A stretch of 64,000 bases of DNA from Pseudomonas simiae. GTDB lineage: Bacteria; Pseudomonadota; Gammaproteobacteria; Pseudomonadales; Pseudomonadaceae. Below are positions 59,984-64,000 of the stretch, piece by piece. The position numbers and the translations under genes are program-made. Location: NCBI RefSeq assembly GCF_900111895.1, contig NZ_FOKB01000003.1, positions 186,001-250,000 of the forward strand, in the 5' to 3' direction. Every line of letters begins with the position of its first letter. Position 1 is the stretch's first letter. The notes under the pieces were generated by a model that saw only the letters and a program-made list of their open reading frames with translations, searched no databases and had not been told where the DNA came from.

Positions 59984-60937
59984 ATGAGCGTTCGCGTCGG
60001 CATTGTCATGGACCCTATCGCCAGCATTTCCTATAAAAAGGACAGCTCGCTGGCCATGCTCCTGGCCGCCCAGGCCCGCGGCTGGACCCTGTTCTATATG
60101 GAACAGCGCGATCTTTACCAGGGCGACGGCGAGGCCCGTGCACGCATGCGCCCGCTGCAGGTGTTTGCCAACCCGCAGAAGTGGTTCGAGCTTGCGGATG
60201 AAATCGACAGCCCGCTGAGCGATCTGGACGTGATCCTCATGCGCAAGGACCCGCCGTTCGACATGGAATTCGTCTACTCCACCTACTTGCTGGAGCAGGC
60301 GGAGCGCGCCGGGGTGCTGATCGTCAACAAGCCGCAGAGCCTGCGCGACTGCAATGAAAAGCTGTTCGCCACCCTGTTCCCACAATGCACGCCGCCGACC
60401 GTGGTCAGCCGCCGCGCCGACGTGCTGCGTGAGTTCGCCGCCAAACATGGCGATGTGATCCTCAAGCCGCTGGACGGCATGGGTGGCACCTCGATCTTCC
60501 GTCACCGCGCGGGCGACCCGAACCTGTCAGTGATCCTGGAGACCCTGACCGCCCTGGGCACCCAGCAGATCATGGGGCAGGCCTACCTGCCGGCGATCAA
60601 GGACGGCGACAAGCGCATCCTGATGATCGACGGCGAGCCGGTGGATTACTGCCTGGCGCGCATCCCGGCGGCCGGCGAGACCCGCGGCAACCTGGCGGCC
60701 GGTGGTCGTGGTGAAGCACGCCCTCTGTCGGACAAGGACCGTTGGATTGCAGCCCAGGTCGGCCCGACCTTGCGTGAAAAGGGCTTGCTGTTTGTCGGCC
60801 TGGACGTGATCGGTGAGCACCTGACTGAAATCAACGTCACCAGCCCGACCTGCATCCGCGAGATCGACAATGCGTTTGGCACCAACATCGGCGAAATGCT
60901 GATGGCCGCCATTGAGCGCAAGCTGCAAGCCAAGTGA
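59984..60937 (+). CDS. gshB: Glutathione synthetase
   Basis: The 317-residue ATP-grasp enzyme joins gamma-glutamylcysteine and glycine. Seen are the N-terminal VRVGIVMDPIASISYKKDSS, LMRKDPPFDMEFVY, the ATP-grasp loop KPLDGMGGTSIFRHRAGDP and ITEINVTSPTCIRE-type ending LTEINVTSPTCIREID. AGAGG lies upstream of the ATG. It precedes tonB as in other Pseudomonas. Confidence 0.97.
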   Translation: MSVRVGIVMDPIASISYKKDSSLAMLLAAQARGWTLFYMEQRDLYQGDGEARARMRPLQVFANPQKWFELADEIDSPLSDLDVILMRKDPPFDMEFVYSTYLLEQAERAGVLIVNKPQSLRDCNEKLFATLFPQCTPPTVVSRRADVLREFAAKHGDVILKPLDGMGGTSIFRHRAGDPNLSVILETLTALGTQQIMGQAYLPAIKDGDKRILMIDGEPVDYCLARIPAAGETRGNLAAGGRGEARPLSDKDRWIAAQVGPTLREKGLLFVGLDVIGEHLTEINVTSPTCIREIDNAFGTNIGEMLMAAIERKLQAK

Positions 60938-61014
60938 TATAGAACAGCCGGACACGCACCAACATTGCGCTATCATGCCCCACCTGTGAAACGCGCGATG
61001 TTGGTTTTTTTGTC

Positions 61015-61920
61015 ATGACACTCCCGTCCGAGCTGCCCCCCGAACTCTCCCACAGCGGCGTGCGCCCGGCTGATCGGCTCGGTTTTACCCTGTTTCTGGC
61101 AGCGTTGATTCATCTGGCCCTGATCCTCGGCGTGGGTTTCACCATGGTCGAGCCCAAACAGATCAGCAAAACCCTGGAAATCACCCTCGCCACGTTCAAG
61201 AGCGAAAAAAAGCCCGAGAAAGCTGATTTCCTCGCCCAAGACAACCAGCAGGGCAGCGGCACCCTCGATAAAAAGGCGGTACCCAAGACCACCGAGGTCG
61301 CACCGTTCCAGGACAACAAGGTGAATAAAGTCACCCCGCCGCCGGTGCCCAAGCCGGAGGTCAAGCAGGCCGCGCCCAAGGCTGCGGTGACCACCGTCGC
61401 GCCCAAGCCGCAGAAAGCCCCGACCCAGCGCGAAAAGACCAAGACCGAACCCACGCCCGAGCCCGTAAAGCCGGCACCGACATTCGACAGCTCGACGTTG
61501 TCCGACGAGATCTCCAGCCTCGAAGCCGAACTGGCCAATGAACAACAGCTGTACGCCAAGCGCCCGCGCATCTACCGGTTGAACGCGGCCTCGACCATGC
61601 GCGACAAAGGCGCCTGGTATAAGGACGAATGGCGCAAGAAGGTCGAGCGCATCGGCAACCTCAACTACCCGGAAGAAGCCCGGCGTCAGCAGATTTACGG
61701 CAATTTGCGTCTATTGGTTTCAATCAACCGCGACGGCACGTTATATGAAGTGCAGGTGCTGGAATCGTCCGGCCAACCGCTGCTGGACCAGGCCGCCCAG
61801 CGCATCGTGCGCCTGGCCGCGCCCTTCGCGCCGTTCAGCGGCGATTTGAACGACGTCGACCGCCTGGAAATTATCCGCACGTGGAAGTTCGCCAAGGGCG
61901 ATCGGTTGTCGAGCAATTGA
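61015..61920 (+). CDS. Energy transducer TonB (TonB3-like)
   Basis: The 301-residue protein has one N-terminal membrane helix (LGFTLFLAALIHLALILGVG) and a Pro/Lys-rich periplasmic linker (TPPPVPKPEVKQAAPKAAV). The C-terminal TonB domain includes LNYPEEARRQQIYGNLRLLV and RIVRLAAPFAPF. TonB passes inner-membrane proton force to outer-membrane receptors. In P. aeruginosa the homologue in this position (tonB3) is linked to twitching motility, which fits the nearby pil-chp genes; that link here is inferred. Confidence 0.93.
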   Translation: MTLPSELPPELSHSGVRPADRLGFTLFLAALIHLALILGVGFTMVEPKQISKTLEITLATFKSEKKPEKADFLAQDNQQGSGTLDKKAVPKTTEVAPFQDNKVNKVTPPPVPKPEVKQAAPKAAVTTVAPKPQKAPTQREKTKTEPTPEPVKPAPTFDSSTLSDEISSLEAELANEQQLYAKRPRIYRLNAASTMRDKGAWYKDEWRKKVERIGNLNYPEEARRQQIYGNLRLLVSINRDGTLYEVQVLESSGQPLLDQAAQRIVRLAAPFAPFSGDLNDVDRLEIIRTWKFAKGDRLSSN

Positions 61921-61987
61921 TGACAATTGCCACCTGCGGCCCATCACCAGCTTGTCAGTTCGCCCCTCCACCGCCACACTATCGAAC

Positions 61988-62557
61988 ATGAAAAACGTCA
62001 GCCCGACCTACCTCAAGCATCAATTCCTGATCGCCATGCCCCATATGGCCGACCCGAACTTTGCGCAGACCTTGACCTACATCGTCGAGCACACGGCCAA
62101 TGGTGCCATGGGGCTGGTGGTCAACCGCCCGCAGGAGCTGAACCTGGCGGACATCCTTGAACAACTGCGCCCGGAAGTCGACACACCGGCCCGTTGCCAG
62201 GGTGTGCCGATCTACATCGGCGGGCCAGTGCAGACCGATCGTGGTTTTGTGCTGCACCCGACGGGGCCGAAGTTCCAGGCCACGGTCGATCTGGACGGTG
62301 TGTCGCTGTCCACCTCCCAGGACGTGTTATTCGCCATCGCGGACGGTGTAGGCCCCGAGCAAAGTGTGATCACCCTCGGATACGCGGGCTGGGAAGCCGG
62401 CCAATTGGAAGCCGAGCTGGCCAGCAATGCCTGGCTGACGTGCCCCTTCGACGCGGAAATCCTGTTCAACACCCCCAGCGAACTGCGCCTGGAAGCGGCT
62501 GCCGCCAAGCTGCGGGTCAACCTCAGTTTGTTGACCAGCCAGGCGGGGCACGCCTGA
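61988..62557 (+). CDS. algH: YqgE/AlgH family protein
   Basis: The 189-residue protein of the DUF179 family has YLKHQFLIAMPHMADPNFAQ, GAMGLVVNRPQEL and GGPVQTDRGFVLHP. AlgH was named for an effect on alginate production in P. aeruginosa; its biochemical role is unsettled. The stop overlaps the start of ruvX by one base. Confidence 0.94.
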   Translation: MKNVSPTYLKHQFLIAMPHMADPNFAQTLTYIVEHTANGAMGLVVNRPQELNLADILEQLRPEVDTPARCQGVPIYIGGPVQTDRGFVLHPTGPKFQATVDLDGVSLSTSQDVLFAIADGVGPEQSVITLGYAGWEAGQLEAELASNAWLTCPFDAEILFNTPSELRLEAAAAKLRVNLSLLTSQAGHA

Positions 62558-62994
62558 TGGCTTTACGTCTGATCCTCGGCTTTGACTACGGCACCAAACA
62601 GATCGGCGTCGCGGTCGGCCAGGTGATCACCGGCCAGGCCCGCGAGCTGTGCACCTTGAAAGCCCAGAACGGTGTGCCGGACTGGAACCAGGTCGAGGCC
62701 CTCATTAAAGAGTGGAAACCCGATGCGGTCGTGGTCGGGCTGCCGTTGAACATGGACGGCACCCCCAGCGACATGTGCCTGCGCGCCGAAAAGTTCGCCC
62801 GCCGCCTCAATGGCCGCTACAACCTGCCCTTCTATACCCATGACGAACGCCTCACCACCTTTGAAGCCAAAGGCGAGCGCCGTGACCGTGGCGGACAGAA
62901 AGGCAGCTACCGCGACAATCCCGTGGACGCCATCGCCGCCGCCCTGTTGTTGCAGGGATGGCTGGATGAAAACACTGCTTTATTTGAATCCTGA
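62557..62994 (+). CDS. ruvX: Holliday junction resolvase-like YqgF/RuvX
   Basis: The 145-residue RNase H-like nuclease has the first acidic residue in LILGFDYGTKQIGVAVG, VVGLPLNMDGTPSDM, THDERLTTFEA and VDAIAAALLLQGWL. YqgF proteins process the 5' end of pre-16S rRNA in bacteria. It is translationally coupled to algH and followed by a terminator. Confidence 0.95.
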   Translation: MALRLILGFDYGTKQIGVAVGQVITGQARELCTLKAQNGVPDWNQVEALIKEWKPDAVVVGLPLNMDGTPSDMCLRAEKFARRLNGRYNLPFYTHDERLTTFEAKGERRDRGGQKGSYRDNPVDAIAAALLLQGWLDENTALFES

Positions 62995-62996
62995 CT

Positions 62997-63019
62997 GACG
63001 CGGCTTGCCGCGTCTTTTT
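62997..63019 (+). terminator. Intrinsic terminator after ruvX
   Basis: The stem GACGCGG/CCGCGTC with a CTTG loop is followed by TTTTT. Confidence 0.9.
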
Positions 63020-63075
63020 ACGTTTGAGCCCGGACCTTGCAGGCCCCCGCCGCGCAAGGCCTTGAAGGAGCCACC

Positions 63076-63582
63076 ATGAGCCTGCCGAACCCCGCCGAAC
63101 TGATCAGCCAGATGGCCACAAGCCTCACGGCCCATCTGCAACACCGCTCTATCAGCGAACCGCGCTTCATCGGCATTCGCACCGGCGGTGTGTGGGTGGC
63201 CCAGGCGCTGCTGGAAGCACTGGGCAGCGACTCGCCCCTCGGCACCCTCGATGTGTCCTTTTACCGTGACGATTTCAGCCAGAACGGCCTGCACCCGCAA
63301 GTGCGCCCGTCGGCCCTGCCGTTCGAGATCGAGGGCCAGCATCTGGTGCTGATCGACGACGTGCTGATGAGCGGCCGCACGATCCGCGCCGCCATGAACG
63401 AACTGTTCGACTACGGCCGCCCGGCCAGCGTGACCCTGGTGTGCCTGCTGGACCTGGATGCCGGCGAACTGCCGATCAGCCCGGATGTGGTCGGCGCCAC
63501 ACTGTCGCTGCAAGCCCACCAGCGGGTAAAATTGTCCGGTCCCACGCCGCTCGAACTCGAACTGCAAGACCTCGCCCTTTAA
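63076..63582 (+). CDS. pyrR: Bifunctional pyr operon regulator/uracil phosphoribosyltransferase PyrR
   Basis: The 168-residue type I phosphoribosyltransferase has the PRPP loop [20 protein letters not shown] and [25 protein letters not shown] lies 5 nt before the ATG. In Pseudomonas PyrR sits just upstream of pyrB and takes part in pyrimidine control; I see no classical PyrR anti-antiterminator leader in the 60 bp before it. pyrB starts 24 nt downstream. Confidence 0.94.
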   Translation: MSLPNPAELISQMATSLTAHLQHRSISEPRFIGIRTGGVWVAQALLEALGSDSPLGTLDVSFYRDDFSQNGLHPQVRPSALPFEIEGQHLVLIDDVLMSGRTIRAAMNELFDYGRPASVTLVCLLDLDAGELPISPDVVGATLSLQAHQRVKLSGPTPLELELQDLAL

Positions 63583-63606
63583 ACCGCCTTGTAAAGAGTC
63601 CCCGCG

Positions 63607-64000
63607 ATGACGCCTCTAGATGCCAAGCGCCCGCTGCAGCTCAATGCTCAGGGCCAGTTGCAACACTTCTTGTCCCTCGACGGTTTGCCCCGCGAACTGC
63701 TCACCGAAATCCTCGACACCGCCGACTCGTTTCTCGAAGTCGGTGGCCGCGCGGTGAAGAAGGTCCCGCTGCTACGCGGCAAGACCATCTGCAATGTGTT
63801 CTTCGAGAACTCCACGCGCACCCGCACCACGTTTGAACTGGCGGCCCAGCGGCTGTCGGCCGACGTGATCACGCTGAACGTGTCCACCTCGTCGGCGAGC
63901 AAGGGCGAAACCCTGCTCGACACCCTGCGCAATCTGGAAGCCATGGCCGCCGACATGTTCGTGGTCCGCCACGGCGATTCCGGTGCCGCGCACTTCATTG
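63607..64000 (+). CDS. pyrB: Aspartate carbamoyltransferase, catalytic subunit (partial, 5' part)
   Basis: The first 131 codons are present and the gene runs off the right edge. The carbamoyl-phosphate site motif [17 protein letters not shown] and [14 protein letters not shown] with the mobile-loop Ser/Lys identify it. As in other Pseudomonas, it has an N-terminal extension of about 15-20 residues ([20 protein letters not shown]) before the usual start, which serves in assembly with the inactive dihydroorotase homologue PyrC'. It is cotranscribed with pyrR. Confidence 0.96.
   Translation, partial: MTPLDAKRPLQLNAQGQLQHFLSLDGLPRELLTEILDTADSFLEVGGRAVKKVPLLRGKTICNVFFENSTRTRTTFELAAQRLSADVITLNVSTSSASKGETLLDTLRNLEAMAADMFVVRHGDSGAAHFI

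Overview
The window looks like chromosomal DNA from a Pseudomonas of the P. fluorescens group. The evidence is the GC-rich coding, the 'GAGCAAGCCCGCTCCCACA'-type REP hairpins between genes, the order fba-pgk-epd-tkt/(ArsR-methyltransferase)-metK, the pyrB-pyrR-ruvX-algH-tonB-gshB-pilG block, and Pseudomonas-type lipoproteins. It contains 65 protein genes (two cut by the window edges), one riboswitch, one unusual structured leader, several intrinsic terminators and nine REP-type repeats. I see no tRNA, rRNA, CRISPR array, prophage or insertion sequence.

Layout. 1-5 kb: a membrane-protein tail, a solute-binding protein, an ElaA-type acetyltransferase, a winged-helix protein, a YgjP-type metallopeptidase and a REC-PAS-GGDEF-EAL protein. 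5-14.6 kb: a PL7 alginate lyase, then central carbon genes (fba, pgk, epd, tkt) on the minus strand. These diverge from an ArsR-methyltransferase regulator and metK, with a perfect 12-2-12 palindrome between them. 14.7-24.4 kb: ligB flanked by two small exported paralogues, a cytochrome, mltA, a Na+/H+ antiporter, an FNT channel, a full-length ExoU-like patatin phospholipase with no secretion neighbours, and a thioesterase. 24.5-27.2 kb: promoter, SAH riboswitch, ahcY and metF, which together with metK form the SAM/SAH cycle. 27.2-35.1 kb: a glycosyltransferase-like protein, a solute-binding protein, rhlE, yceI with cytochrome b561, bioA (which uses SAM) and rsmE (a SAM methyltransferase). 35.1-38.6 kb: a binding protein, ridA and dadA-like operon facing a LysR regulator. 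38.7-47.6 kb: a hemolysin-III protein, mdcR, and a complete malonate decarboxylase operon mdcABCDEGH-madLM.

47.7-49.8 kb is the accessory and most unusual part. It has a nucleotidyltransferase/HEPN pair whose transcription start region carries two dyads exactly 21 bp apart. Next comes a small DUF-type gene behind a ~220-nt leader. In that leader two sequence pairs can form mutually exclusive nested helices, one of which would bury the ribosome-binding site. A HigA-type antitoxin gene without a visible toxin follows.

49.9-59.8 kb is the pil-chp chemosensory system (chpC, chpA, pilJ, pilI, pilH, pilG). It lacks pilK and chpB, and its ChpA is short. 59.9-64 kb: gshB, tonB, algH, ruvX, pyrR and the start of pyrB.
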